From: Eimeria necatrix
Taxonomy: Eukaryota; Apicomplexa; Conoidasida; Eucoccidiorida; Eimeriidae
Length of the DNA stretch: 64,000 nt
Assembly: GCF_000499385.1 (NCBI RefSeq)
Contig: NW_013654299.1
Span: forward strand, 62,001 to 126,000
Direction: 5' to 3'
In this document: in pieces, positions 48,459 to 60,498 of the stretch
Layout: each line of letters opens with the position of its first letter
Numbering within the stretch: the first letter of the stretch is position 1
Notes under the pieces: generated by a model
The model's input: the letters and a program-made list of their open reading frames with translations, nothing else
Told to the model about the DNA's origin: nothing
Database searches by the model: none
Program-made: the position numbers and the translations under genes

Positions 48459-51033
48459 TTTTGCTAGGAAAAATGAGATAAAGAGAACGGGAAACCAAGA
48501 GGGGCCGCCGCTGCTGCTGCTTCCCCTGCACTTGCTGCTGTCAGGAGACCACATTGGGGGCAAACAGTGGAGGAGGGGGAATTGAAGCAGCTGCCACAGG
48601 AGCAAGCGCTGCACGGAGGTATAGTGAGGAGACTGCTGAAGTCTCGTAAGGGAGACAAGAAACCACCGGAAGGTTAATGCGAGCCCAAGAGACAGAAGGT
48701 GACAGGGCTTTTCGGTCCACGTCGTTTCGCCCCAGAGGTGTTAGGCCTTGGATGTTGAGGCGGCTAATAGAGCACGGGCGCTCCATGCATACATTATAGA
48801 TTTTTCCACAGAAAATCAAGCAACAAAGAACAGCTTGAGAAGTCAACCATACGTGTTGAACCTACTGAACCCGTGGCCGTCGGCCGTGTAGCGGGCTCCT
48901 CGTGTCCACCAGAGCACAACTAGGCCGAATTAAAGGCAGGATACATAATGAGTAGATTTGGCTCCCTTCAGAGGCTGCTGATAAAAGAAAAAGGCGAAGA
49001 GCACTTCTTGAGATAGGCCGCACCGTCGGTGTGTCTGTTCGGTGCCGCCAGAGGGTGAAATTAGGCTATAAAAAGATTGATTTTGGATTTATGTGACAAA
49101 AGAAAGAGACGAAATAAGCGTTTGTCTGCAACCATACTCCAAACGGCACCAACCATAACCAGCAATGCATCGGTCGGCAGCAGCCGCCTGCGAGCAGCAA
49201 TGGACCTGCCAGCCCGGTTCCTCACTAAACGACGCTTCGAAAGAGAGGGTTAAGCTGAATAAGTATCAACAATTTTTAATGAAGAAAATTCCTCAAAACA
49301 TAGTATTTTGCGTCGAAGGAGTGCCCATTCTAGTGTGGGCCCTCTGCACTGTCCGGGAAACCTAGCGGGTTTTGAGCAGCAGGCGTTCGCTGGTCGGTAC
49401 GGCAGCAAATACGCAAAATCAAGGCCGACTGGCCATAAATTGCCTCATGTTAGTCAATAAAATGAGTGTTAAATAATTAACAGCATTTTCGCAGTCTAAT
49501 TGAGCTAGAAAAGAAACCCCGTTTCACGGATTCCTCCCTTTAGTTACCCCTTCAGCCAAAGTTCGGGTGTAGCAGTGGTCAAAGATTAGAGCGACGACCA
49601 TAAGTCTACAAACACCCGAAATACGAGTTGCATAGGAGTATCTTTAGGTTTTTTCTCTATTTAAAGCAATTTTATAGTGATTTTTTGCGGTCTCAGGGGG
49701 CCTCAGCAAGTGGTCAGGAAAGCATGGCCCAAACGGCCGGCCGGTAGAGCCGCATTCCAAAAACTAGCTATTATGAGCGTGAATGGAAATATGCGTAGTT
49801 TTGAAGTAGCTTAGATTGAATGGAGCTTTTTGTGTTCTTATTCTGAGGAATAGAAGAATTATTTTAGAGCAGCATCAGCTGGCGTACGGTCAGCCAGGCA
49901 CACAGGTGAGGTGACCTGGCAGTGATAGGTCTTCCTCCCTCACATGAGCGGCTGCTGCTGCGCCCTCGACCACTATAAGCGCATTTATAAAATATATAAT
50001 AAAAGATACTCATGGAGAGTTTTTATCATATAGATTCTTGAAAGTTTCTTGCGCGGCTCTCAGTCTCACAGACAAGCCGTCGCCTCCCTTCCTGTCCTGC
50101 TCCCCAGCGGGACTCGTTGGTTTGGTTTGGTTTGTTTCCTTCTTTCTCTTTTCTATCTTGTGTTTGTTCCTCTTCTTTGCTTTTTTCTCTACCTTTGCCT
50201 CCTCAAATTGGGCTCAGCAGAATCTGGCGTGCCGTGACGTTAAGCGCATTACACATCACGCGGTGGCCCCTCGAAAGGGTGTAGTTATCTGCATGTCTAC
50301 ACGCTTGTACTTCCACACATTTATTGTTGTGGGTTCTCACTCATCTACTCACACGTATTCATATTTACTCTAGTGGACCTCATTCATTGTCTCAGAGAGA
50401 CAATCAAGGCTCAGGAGCTGTAGTTCTGGTGACCCCAGACAAAGCACACCTTCTCCATTTTCTTCCCACCTTTCCCCATCCAGACAAATACGCCCTCTCT
50501 CAAGTCCACTTGCTACCGAGTGTTCAAACGGGACAGAGGCAGCAGGAAAAGCAGACGCAGCAGACGCAACAACAACGACAGTAGGAACACCAGCAGCAAG
50601 CGCAGCAACAAACGCAGCAGCAACAGCAACAACAACAGCAGCAAGAGGAACAACATACGGGATTCTAGACCAAAGGACGGCAGCGGTACAGCCGCGTTGT
50701 TTGTACTGTTTTGTTTTTTCTCTTTCATTAAAACGACCAAATTTATTGGTTATTTACCGCACGCTGCGAAGAGCGCAGAGTGCAGTTGGCCCCCAAAGCA
50801 GGCGTTCCTTTTCGTTGGCGCAGTCTGAGGTGGACGCACGCCTCAGCGCTTGTACTTCAGGGTTTTACACAGAGGGTGGCATTCAATTATTATCTCGCAA
50901 GGGCGTATAAAACTCTATACGTGCCTCGGTAGGTATATCTGAATAAGGCTGTAGCACACTGTCCAAATACGAAGAGCAGCAGAGGCAAGGGCAGCGGCAG
51001 AAGCGCGTGCAGCGAACCAAATAACTTCTCAGG
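48459..51033. other. Divergent intergenic region in the repeat-rich part
   Basis: About 2.6 kb between divergent starts of the ASP5-like gene and the RRM/Cys gene. The centre (49.2-50.0 kb) is AT-rich without exons. CAG tracts appear at both ends, near the genes (50530-50660). Presumed promoters on both sides; no specific element found. Confidence 0.4.
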
Positions 51034-54000
51034 ATGGAGTCTGCTGGAGGATCTGTGAAGCAGCAGGAGCGGAGGCAGCAGCTGCAAACAACCGCAGCGG
51101 CAAAGGCGGAAAGTGCAGCCATGGGAGGGGCCTTGGCACAGCCGATTCAAGTGGCTAAAGAACAACAACAACAGGAACAGGAGAAGCAGCAACAGCAACA
51201 GCAACAGGAAAACCAACAGGAGAGCTCAACTAAGAGTAGCAACAGCACCACTGCTGCCTCCCCAAGCAACAATTCCACCAAGGGCCACCAGCAGCAGCAA
51301 AAGCAGCAGCAGCAGCAGCAGCAGACCAAATGCAATGGATCAACGCCGCTGGATTCGCCTCAAAAGGATGGCAGAGGAGAAGATGTGGCCAAAGGGCAAG
51401 CGCTTCCAAATGCAACCAATGACAAAGCACTTGCTGCAGCCGCAACAGCCATAGCAGCAGCATCTGCCGCTGCTTCTCTCTTTGATGCTAGTGATACAAC
51501 TATAACAAAAAGTTTGACTGCCTCAGTAGCCGCTGGCGAGACGTCTGATAATAAAACCACAAGGAAGGTGGCTGCTGCAGCAGCAGGAGCGACGTCAGCG
51601 TCAGGGAAGTCCTCTGCCTCGAGAGGCAAAATCCCCGCCTCGAAGGCCAACAAGAGCAATAGTAGCAACAACAGCAGCAACAGCAACAGCAGCAACATCA
51701 GTGGCAGTGGGTCCAACGCCTCCTCAGGGGAGGAGCCCACGGCGCAGGACCACACGCAGCAGCATAAGCAGCAGCAGAGCAGCAACAACAGCAACATACA
51801 ACTGCCACTCACCATAAGCGCCGCAGCCAAAAAGGTTGGAGATATTTCAGCGAGCTCCTTGCAGGACTTCAGTGAAGCCATCAATAAAACTGGGGGGCCC
51901 GCAAATAGCAGCAGCAACAGTAGCAACGAACTCAGCAATCTGGGCAGCTGGGGCGGCGGCGACTCGGAAAAGGCAGGATTCATGTTGCAGAGCTACTGCT
52001 CTGCCCCCGCTTCTCTCTCATTTGACATGCAGCCACAGCAGCAGGAACCCCTGCAGCAACGAGCCAACCTTGCTGCAGCAGCAGCCGTGTTGGCGCAGCC
52101 CGAAGCGAGACCCCTCACCCTGACTCGATTTGAAATGTTGGAAGCTTATTCCAAAGGTAAAGATGCAAAGGCCACTAGCTTTGCCCCTGCTTTATCTACA
52201 GCAGTTATTCATGCTGGTGTTGCTCCCGACGCGCTTGTTGTAGCTGTCGTTTTTGCTGCTAATGCTGCTGTTGCTGTTGCCGCCACGGCTTATGCAGCTG
52301 CAGCTTTCGATTCTGCTGCTGTTGATGCTGCACCTGAACTCAGCCAAAAGCCTCGTTAGCTGTGAACAAGCAGCTGCTGTGGGTACATGCGCAGGTCGTC
52401 TTTGCCTGAGCTGCGACTCCCGCAGCCACCGCATGCCCAGCTGTCCTCATGGAGAGTTTGTCTGTCCGAATTGCCACAGAGCTTCGCACAGGTGCAGCAG
52501 CCACCAGCGACCCCTCCGGCAGAAACAATAGTGTGCATCAGGTGGAGGAGCACCAGACTATGAAAAACATGCTAGAAATGCTCATTAGACTTAACATGGA
52601 AGCCATATTGGCGGCGAATGCTGCAGCTGCTGTTGCATTATGTCAAATGCAGATTCTTTTGATGCTTATCTGCCGAATTATCGGTGCACACAGTGGTGGC
52701 TCTGTTGCTGGTGGTATTTAGTGCAGTTTTCGCCTTTCTTCTTCTTCAACTGTTGCAGGGGAGAGGATTGTCCGTTGCGGTGCCGTTTTTGTCTGAAGCA
52801 TCACCCAGGAGTTTCCATAACCGTCTGTATAAAGGTTTGTGTTTGAAGTTTGAAAATAGGACCCGTGCACTTTACAGCTAGCTGCAGTTGTCTGCAACTT
52901 TTTAGAGTGCTGCTGCAGGTGTAGCTACTGCTGTTGCTGCTGTTGTTTTTCATGCTGCCCTGTCACAGTTTCTCTCCGTCACTGGCGTCTCTGTCGTGTG
53001 GTTCAAGCTGCCGATCACCTGCACTACATGTCTTTGCTGTTCGTGCTGCTGCTGCCACGGCATTTACATTCATTCAAAGATGAAATTCACTCACTTCCAC
53101 ATACCAAATGTGCATGTGTCTGAAATGCATTTCTGGGTCTTTCTGCTGCTTTTGAACTATTTTATATTTCTACGCGCTGTCTGCAGGGCTGTCGCGAGCC
53201 CCTGGAGCGCTCACTGTCACTCTCTTTGCCCCTACGGGAACGGACGCCCTCAGGTGGTTTGGGTGGAGGGCCTCGTGGAGGCCCCCACGAAGAAATGAGT
53301 CGGCCAGACTCTGCGTTCGGTAGAAGCATATATGTCTCTAACCTTCCCCTTGCGTGCAATGCGCAGCTACTCAGTGCTGCAATTCAGAGGCTTTTAACAA
53401 GAGGCACTGTTGAAAATGTGAGCATTCGTCCGGAGTTGCTGATGCCGTCTTTTGTTCCTGTTTCTACTGATCTACGATTAGTGCTAATTTGCTGTTTTCG
53501 CTCATTCGCTCTTCAGCAGCTGGGAGGGCTAGTGCCCTAGTTTAACTGCTGCATGCTGCTCCCATCGTTCTTGTTATGGCTGCTGCTGCTGCGGTTTCTG
53601 CTGCTGCTGGTGCTTCAGGTGGAGTACCACGATAAGCATGCCTTCGTGCAGTTGAGTACTTTGGATGCAGCCTTTGAGGTGGTGGAGAAACGCCGACTTC
53701 TGCAGGTGACTCTGCGCTCCTGCTGCTGCTGCTGCCGCCGGTGCTGCTGTTTGGTTGTTGCGGGTTAAGGGCATTTTGTGCGGCAGGGGCTAGGGCTATC
53801 CATGAATGACGCCAAAAAGAAGCGGTAGCAGCAGTGTCAGCAGCACCATTCGCATTCGCCAGCAGCAGCAACGAGGCAGCAATTGCTTTTGCTGCGGCTG
53901 CGCTTGCCTGTGCCGCAACATCAAAAAGTTGCCTCATGGTGCCGTGCTAGTTTGTATTATTGGTTTTCTGGCGATGGTTTTCTGGCGATGGTGTTGCACT

Positions 54001-56512
54001 CGTTGCTGCTGTTGCTCTTGGTGGTGTTGCTGCTGCGGCTGCTGCTGCTTCATTTTCTGTCAGCGTTTCTGCTCGAGTTTCTGCCTTTCTGCTTCAATAT
54101 GTGGTTTCGCTTTTACTCTGAGCAACTAGCATTGGCCGCGCTGCAGTTGTGTTGCTGCATTCCTGCTGGTTCTTTTACGCCTGCCTCTGTCGTTGCCCTT
54201 GGCTGTTGCTGTTGCTTTTGCTGCTGCTGCAGGTGATGGGGTTTACTTTAAAGGTGCAGTTTAAGAAGACCGGTTTGATGTCTGGCGCGAGCGCCCCCAG
54301 CCACAGTAGCAGTTTCAGTGGAAGCTTGCCCTCTTCATCCTTATCTCACCCTTACCTTCCCAGCCTCAGTTGCCCTGCTGCTCTTAGCTGCTCTCCGCAG
54401 TCAAGCGGGGCAGCAACCGCAACAGCACTAGCAGCAACAGCAGCAAACACACCAGGTGCAGAAACACGAGGTAGTGCTCCCAACTACCCTAGCTTCAACA
54501 CGGAGCCCATATCGCCTGCCTCCTTTGAGGCTTTCGTCGCTCCTCCCTCCCAGCCATCTCTCGATGAGCTGCAGCAGCTTGTTGCTGCAAAACTCAAACA
54601 AGTTAGCTGCTGGTGCTGCAGCTGTCGTTGCGGTGGAATTTTCCAAAATTTTTCGGCTGGAAGGGCATAGAGATTTTGCAGGCATTGATGCTGCTTCTGG
54701 TGCATTGTGCTGCTGGTTCGGTCGCAGGATTTGAGGGCTGGTCGCGTGTCTGCTCAGCCTTCCAACCCCCCTCAACAGCAGCAGCAAAGCCTTCGCCGTC
54801 TCCCGACTCCAAAAGGAGAGAGTGGGACTCTCCAAGCGCTACAGCAGCAGCTGGGCGGTGCAACAGCAGCTGCTTCCACTGCTGGCAGTGGCAATCAGCT
54901 GGGACCGCTGGGCATGCTGTGTTCTCTAATGCAGCAGCAGCAGCAACAGCAGCAACAGAAGCAGCAGGAATCGAGTTGGCTAGAAACGCCTGCAACGCTA
55001 TCAGATTCAACCAGCTGGATGCTCCAACAGCAAGAGACTGCCGCTGCTTTCCAACAGATGAAACTACAGCAGCACCCCACAATGCCGCAGCAGCAGCAGC
55101 AGCAGCGCTCTACACAGCAGCAGCAGCAAATGCACGTGCTGCCGCAGCAACAGCAGCAGCAGGGAGCCGACCCGAGGGGTTCACAACTTATGCAGCAACG
55201 GTTCCAGCTAGCCAGCCTTTTGCTGCAAGAGGCAGCAAACATGCAGCAGCAGCAACAGCAAGAAGATCAGCAGCAGATGCACATGCTGCCGCCAGAGCAG
55301 CAGCAGTTCCTGCAGCAGGAACAGCTAAAGCAAGACAGACAACGCAGGCAGCAACTCGACGCCTCATTTCTTCTTGCGTCTCCTGAGAGTCAGCAGCTCA
55401 TGCTGAGGCAGCAGCAGCACAGAGCCAGCTGGGGCTGCGCCGGCGCTGACCAGCAGCAGCAGCAACAGCAGCAACGGCAGCAGGGCTACATGAGTGCTGG
55501 CGAAGATAACGAAGTAGCGGAGAACCAGCAAGATAGGGTAGTGGGGGTGGGAGTAGCGAACCCTAAACCCTGGGCTTAGGCGTAAAAGCCTCACCGCTGC
55601 AGCCTGATTCCTAACTACAGCAAAGTTCAGCACTCAAAAACCTGAATCAGTGTACCCCTAAATGTCGTACACAAAAAGCTGAATCTTGAGCGCTAAGCTT
55701 CAAATCTACAGCCGTAAAGCTTTAGCAGCTCCTAACTCTTGAAGTTGAGCCGTAAGTCATACACGATAAGTAAGGCGTGCAGAAACCTGCTTGGTTCTGT
55801 GATCTTTTTCTTTCTGTGCCACTTTCTATCCCTTCAGCCTTCTTCTCAGGGCTCATTTGTGGACTTTCTGGTCAACCCTGCTACTCACCGCTTCTCGGGC
55901 CTTGACAACAGCAGCAGCAGCAGCAGCACCAACAACAACGCACTGTCGTTTCTTACCCAGGCAGACCATGGAGAGATGCTGGCGTCAAATGCTACTTCTT
56001 CACTAGCTGCGAAAACGCCGCAGAAAACTGAAGGGCCTCTGGGGGGAACCCAGTCCAGCTCCGACCTGCTGGAATTCGCAACAGCACTGGTGCAGCAGGC
56101 ACTGGGAGACGGTGCAGGAGGCCAGCGGCAGCAGCAGCAAGTGCAACAGCACCCAGTGCAGCAGCAGGCGCAGCAGCAGCAGCAGATGCAGCAGCCATCT
56201 ACGCTTCGAACCACTCCACAGGTACAGAGAAACACTTCAGGAGACAATAGGGATCCATCAGTGTCTTGCCCGCGGCGTCTTCACAGCAGTCTTGTCTTGT
56301 GTTTCCTGTTGCAGCTGCTGTGCCCTCCGGCTGCTTCCGCTAACAACGACAACACAACGGAGCTCCTCCAGCAGCTTCTTCTGCTGCTATCTGAGAAGAC
56401 CGGAGGAGGAGCCGCTGCGGCAGCTGCAGCTGGAGCAGCAGCAACAGCGGCAACCGCAGCTACCGAAAAAGCACACAACGCCGGCTTGATGGCCAGCGTA
56501 CCTTTCTACTGA
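51034..56512 (+). CDS. RNA-binding protein with a Cys/His cluster and one RRM, rich in homopolymer runs
   Basis: Well-joined exons are 53187-53417, 53619-53705, 54233-54601, 54728-55537, 55838-56221 and 56315-56512, all phase 0. The first two and the start of the third encode an RRM: RSIYVSNLPLACNAQLLSAA (RNP2), KHAFVQLSTLDAAF (RNP1) and VMGFTLKVQF as the last strand. Upstream, exon 1 (51034-52156, ATG) is almost wholly Gln, Asn, Ser and Ala runs and ends with LTRFEMLEAYSK. Exon 2 starts at 52395 and encodes eight Cys/His ligand candidates in CLSCDSRSHRMPSCPHGEF and VCPNCHRASH, perhaps two zinc-binding sites. The join from exon 2 to the RRM exon is unresolved; a helical segment near 52540-52680 may be an extra exon. 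After the RRM the protein is Gln-rich. The 55537/55838 junction is inferred from phase; without it the protein ends at 55579. The RRM is secure, the target RNA unknown. Confidence 0.72.
55559..55571 (+). repeat. Degenerate telomere-type heptamer pair (AAACCCT)
   Basis: AACCCTAAACCCT is almost two units of the apicomplexan telomere repeat. Interstitial copies of this heptamer are known as a common repeat class in Eimeria genomes. Here it overlaps the end of an open frame or an intron of the RRM gene, and degenerate CCCTAAA-like words follow at about 55650. Confidence 0.5.
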
Positions 56513-59500
56513 AGAGGCTTTTCTTGGGAAACTAGCAGCAATATCAGCATCAATATTTGGAAGGGGGGGCATCAGCAGCTTTAGTAACAGTGGCAACTGC
56601 AGCAATTGGAATTGCAGCTGCATCAGAAGCTGCAGAAGTAGCGGCAGCAAGTCTGTCGTTGCATAGTGCCCTAACCATTGTTGTAACGGGGGTCCATTTC
56701 GTTCGCGTTTTTGTTGTTTCATTTGATAGGTGATCTGTTGAGTTTCGTGCTGCAGGAAATGAGGTGTACGCACACCTCAGTCGCCCTTCCTGGAGCCTTC
56801 AGTTTTCTGTTTGGTCTTTCTATGGCTCATTTGTAAATCTGTTTGTAAAGGTGTTGGTAACCGATTATTTAATACATCGATATATGTATACATCTGTACA
56901 GGCATGCATTTATACATACACATATGATATATACATATAAGTGTATGCATGAATACTGCGCATAAGTAGATGGACAGAGATATGACCATCTATGTATGCA
57001 GTGTACTTGTAGGTGTGTGCGTACGTCGTTTTACAACGAAGCTCCATATTACACCATACATCTTGTACAAATCTCTGTGCATATCCACCCACAAAGAGTT
57101 GCATTTGCGTTTATATACATTTGCACATAAATATTTGTGCATTCTGCTGCCAATACGTGAACGCGTATATGTGCATGTGTTCGAGTCCCCACACATGCAG
57201 ATGTTTCCATGTGCAAGCAACTGGACGCTCAACGCCCCTAACTGCCTAAAATTAACAGTCTACTTAACTATTTGCACATGTAGTGTGGCAATGCTACGCA
57301 GGGCACTTAAACTCCAGACTCACCTCTTGCCGCTCATACGCATAATCTCTACGCCAGCTATTTCCTGTTTGTAGGGGGCAGCAGCAACAAAAGCAGCATC
57401 AGCAGTACAGGAAAGCTGCAGTAACTAAAATTATATCCGCCCATAGTGGTGCGTTTTGTGACCCGTCTAGTCCAGAGTGAGCATATAGAGTATAAGAAGA
57501 GCAAAAGCATAACACGCAGAAAATAGCGTAGAAAAAACTCGAGGGAGGGCAACGAAAAAGAAAGGCGGATACGTATAGACAGTCTTAACCAGAGGAAACC
57601 GAATGTCCACAACAAAACGCGAAGGGTTTTCAGTGAAGGAAGGAACTGAACTGAGTCACAACGCGAACCAAGGGAAAGGCACGGATACGGAGAGAAGAAT
57701 GAGAGGCAGGGAGAGGAAACAAGGAAAAAGATATAACCGGGAAAAAATGAAGTCAGACAGACGAGAACCTCGAATCCAATCGATGAATGGCGTAAAGATA
57801 CAAAACTGCCAGCTGCAACTTCGTATCTGCAGGAGCTGCATTACTTGCATGGACTGCGCTATCCTAGTGCATGCGTTGGTCTTCTTCATGGGGCGACTTC
57901 TCTAGCGTAAACTCCTCACTGAAAGCATATTTTACTTCTACACGCATCAGATCCATTCAGTATGTCATCTTCGTCTTAATACTTAAATCAAACTTGTAAA
58001 CATGTTGGTTGCATGCCCATTCTTGACGGTCTTCATGCAGGTTTGTTCGTGTAAAAATGCATAACGGGCTCAAACAGCTGCCTGGCCCTTCGCATTGCAC
58101 GCTTCAGGTCGCTCTGGGGCAGGGATTTATTCTAAACAACCCACTGTTTCTGCCGCTGCCTCTCGCTGCTGCGGCCTCGGATAAATAGGACCTGATCCGC
58201 TAGCAGCACCTAGATCGGCACCGCAGCAGCAACGGATGCAACACCAGCGGTTATTTAGCTGCACAATTAGCCTCCTGCTCCCAGCTCTGCAGCGGAGTGT
58301 GCAACGGAAAAGCTGCTCATGCAACTACTGCAGTAGCAGCAGCAGCATGACAGCAGCGCTAAATGAACATAACCTGGACCGAGAACAAAAAGAGTGCAAC
58401 AGTAAAGGAAACAAAAGCACCAACAGCATCAAAGCGAGATGGCTGAAGAAAACTAGAGGCATATTTGGTCTTAAAAAGCCTCAAAACGAAGGAGCTAAAG
58501 GGAGGCCTTTCCGAGGCCGCCCAACAAAGACAACAGGCAGATGCGCAGTTGCATCTTTCTCTTGTCCCTGCGAGGAGTTGAGAATAAAGAAAAAGTCTCA
58601 AGCGCCCAACGCAAGCCCGCACGCACTGCATGCAAGTCGCAAATGCATGTGTGCCCCAAAACAAGCAAGGGGCACACACGGCGAAGGCGCTAGGTGAGCT
58701 CAGCTGCGCTGTACGGACGCTTCAACTTGTTACCTAGTCCTGCCTTACACCACAGCCTGCTTTTATCGCTTGTGGCAGACCACAAGTAAGATGAAACAAC
58801 AGGTGAGGAGACACCAAAGGGACCAGCGGATCGCCTACACACCCCACACCCACTCTTCTTGCCGTCGCACAGTGCGCTTGCTGCTGCTACTAGTCCTGTT
58901 TTTACTGCTAGCCTTGCTGGAACAGTCCTGGACCTGTCACTTGGAAAGGCGACCCTGTTGCCTTTCCTTATGGCCCCAGCTTGATAACGTAGGAGCAGCA
59001 GTGCACCGAAGCAGCAGCACAAGCACTGCGCACAAGTGTGTGATGCATGAAATCACGACCCCGCAGGGTTGCGACGATTGCCAAGAAGTAAAAACAGTAG
59101 CACTGGGACAGCTGAAGCTGCATGCATGCATTTCCAAAAAGCACGAGATACACGCGCCCCAAAGGGGCTTGCATGCAACAATGCATGCAGTCGCATGCAG
59201 CACCGAAACGCTTGCCAAAAGCCGCACGCGGCCCCACAAGAATACGCAGGGAGTAAATGTATGCATTGAACGCACCAACGACGGCAGAAAGGACTGAAGA
59301 CAGTCCCCGGTTGCATGCAAAGCCACATGCAGCCTTGGAAACCATGCACGAGTCGCATACAATGGAGCGAAAAAGGGTGAGGACTACAGATAAACTTGCC
59401 AAAGGTAGAGAAGACACAAACAGCAGCTGTTGTCATTTCTGCTGCTGCTGCACGCTGCCGGCATCCGTCCCCCTTCTGTTGCAGTAGGCAGATGCTGAAG

Positions 59501-60498
59501 CGAGGCAACGCCTCCTGGAAGGGGCCCCCATCTTTGCTGCACGTGCAGAAACCTGAAAAAAATAGGCAGACGACGCAACGCCTGCTGCTGCTGCTCCTGC
59601 TGCTGCCTTCCTAATGCTGTTCCTGCGGCCGCTAGGCTCCCGCTGCAGCAATGTTGAGGCACCACCAAACAGGCAGCAAAATGCACGCGGCTGTGGTCCG
59701 GCCTCCCTCGTATAGGCAGCAGCAGCGACACCAACAACTGCTGCTGCTACTTCTGCTGCGGTGCCACCAATGAAAGGTGGTGCATTAGCCGGAAACGACG
59801 CTAAGACGGACAGCAGCAACAGTTGAAACTGCTGCTGCTGCCGTGCAGTATATGCAGAGAACCCAGAAGAAAGAACAATGTTTTTCTGCTACCCCACAGG
59901 CTGTCAAGTGGCAGCAGCAAACCGTCTGCATGCGCTGTAGCCTTAGGAGGTCCTGCAATATGCTAAAGCCAGATCCGTATTTCACCATGGGATCACTAAC
60001 CCCAAAGACATGGAAAGGAAGAAAAAAGAAAGAACACGAAAGAAAACACTAAGACTCGAAGGCAGCGCCAGCTTCTTGAACAGACTGACACAAGCCTACA
60101 CAGACAACAGCTGATGCTGTTGCGGCTGCAGCACCCTCAGCTGCTGCTGCTGGAGCACTCGCTGCTCAAAACCCGCCAGCATACAGAAAAGCAGAGGCCT
60201 GCAGCAGCCCAAATTTGCTCCTTGTCACAGCCAGCCCCTCAAAGACGGGCGGGAACAAGCAGTTGTCTGCTGCACATATGCACCACACACAGCACTGCAA
60301 ACACCAATTTGCTGCACGCAGCCGCACCAGCCTGGTTGCACCAGCAGACAGCAGCAACACGGCGAACAGCAGCAGCCACTTAGAGTAACTACTCAGAAAA
60401 GTGACATGTTGCAGCAGAATGTGCAGCAGCAAAAAGCAACAGGCAACAAACGAAAGCAGCAACTGCAGTAGACAGAACAGCAGCAGAGAAAAACTCAC
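56513..60498. other. Convergent region between the two RRM genes, repeats and short frames only
   Basis: It includes AT-rich TATA/CATA-type simple sequence (56870-57180), polypurine sequence (57500-57740) and scattered CAG/CTG tracts. Several frames of 100-170 codons exist on both strands (for example 58770-59297 + and 59433-59819 -), but they overlap one another, are biased by CTG/CAG repeats and lack family matches. Remaining 3' exons of the CELF-like gene probably lie in the right part; I could not place them. Confidence 0.4.
59119..59319. promoter_or_regulatory. Cluster of TGCATGCA motifs
   Basis: Perfect TGCATGCA occurs at 59119-59126 (overlapping a second copy to 59130), 59170-59177, 59182-59189 and 59312-59319, plus CGCATGCA at 59192-59199 and a further perfect copy at 58627-58634. 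This palindromic octamer is the target of a conserved apicomplexan AP2 domain. The cluster is not next to a recognised start codon, so the regulated gene is unclear. Confidence 0.4.

Noticed and set aside
54613..55386. Plus-strand Ala-rich frame of 257 codons
   Set aside because: It is the +1 shadow of the Gln-rich exon 54728-55537, which is joined in phase to the RRM exons.
58770..59297. Plus-strand frame of 175 codons with a Leu-rich hydrophobic stretch
   Set aside because: The hydrophobic stretch comes from CTG repeats. The frame overlaps several equally long minus-strand frames and the TGCATGCA cluster, and has no splice partners.
59384..59819. Overlapping minus-strand Ala-rich frames
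   Set aside because: Composition follows GCA/GCT repeats. Two frames are open at once and neither joins the CELF-like donor in phase with a recognisable sequence.
60166..60498. Continuation of the CELF-like frame to a stop at 60166
   Set aside because: A strong donor (GAG|GTGAGT) lies at 60499, and the sequence after it becomes Leu/Cys-rich from CTG repeats, as expected for translated intron.
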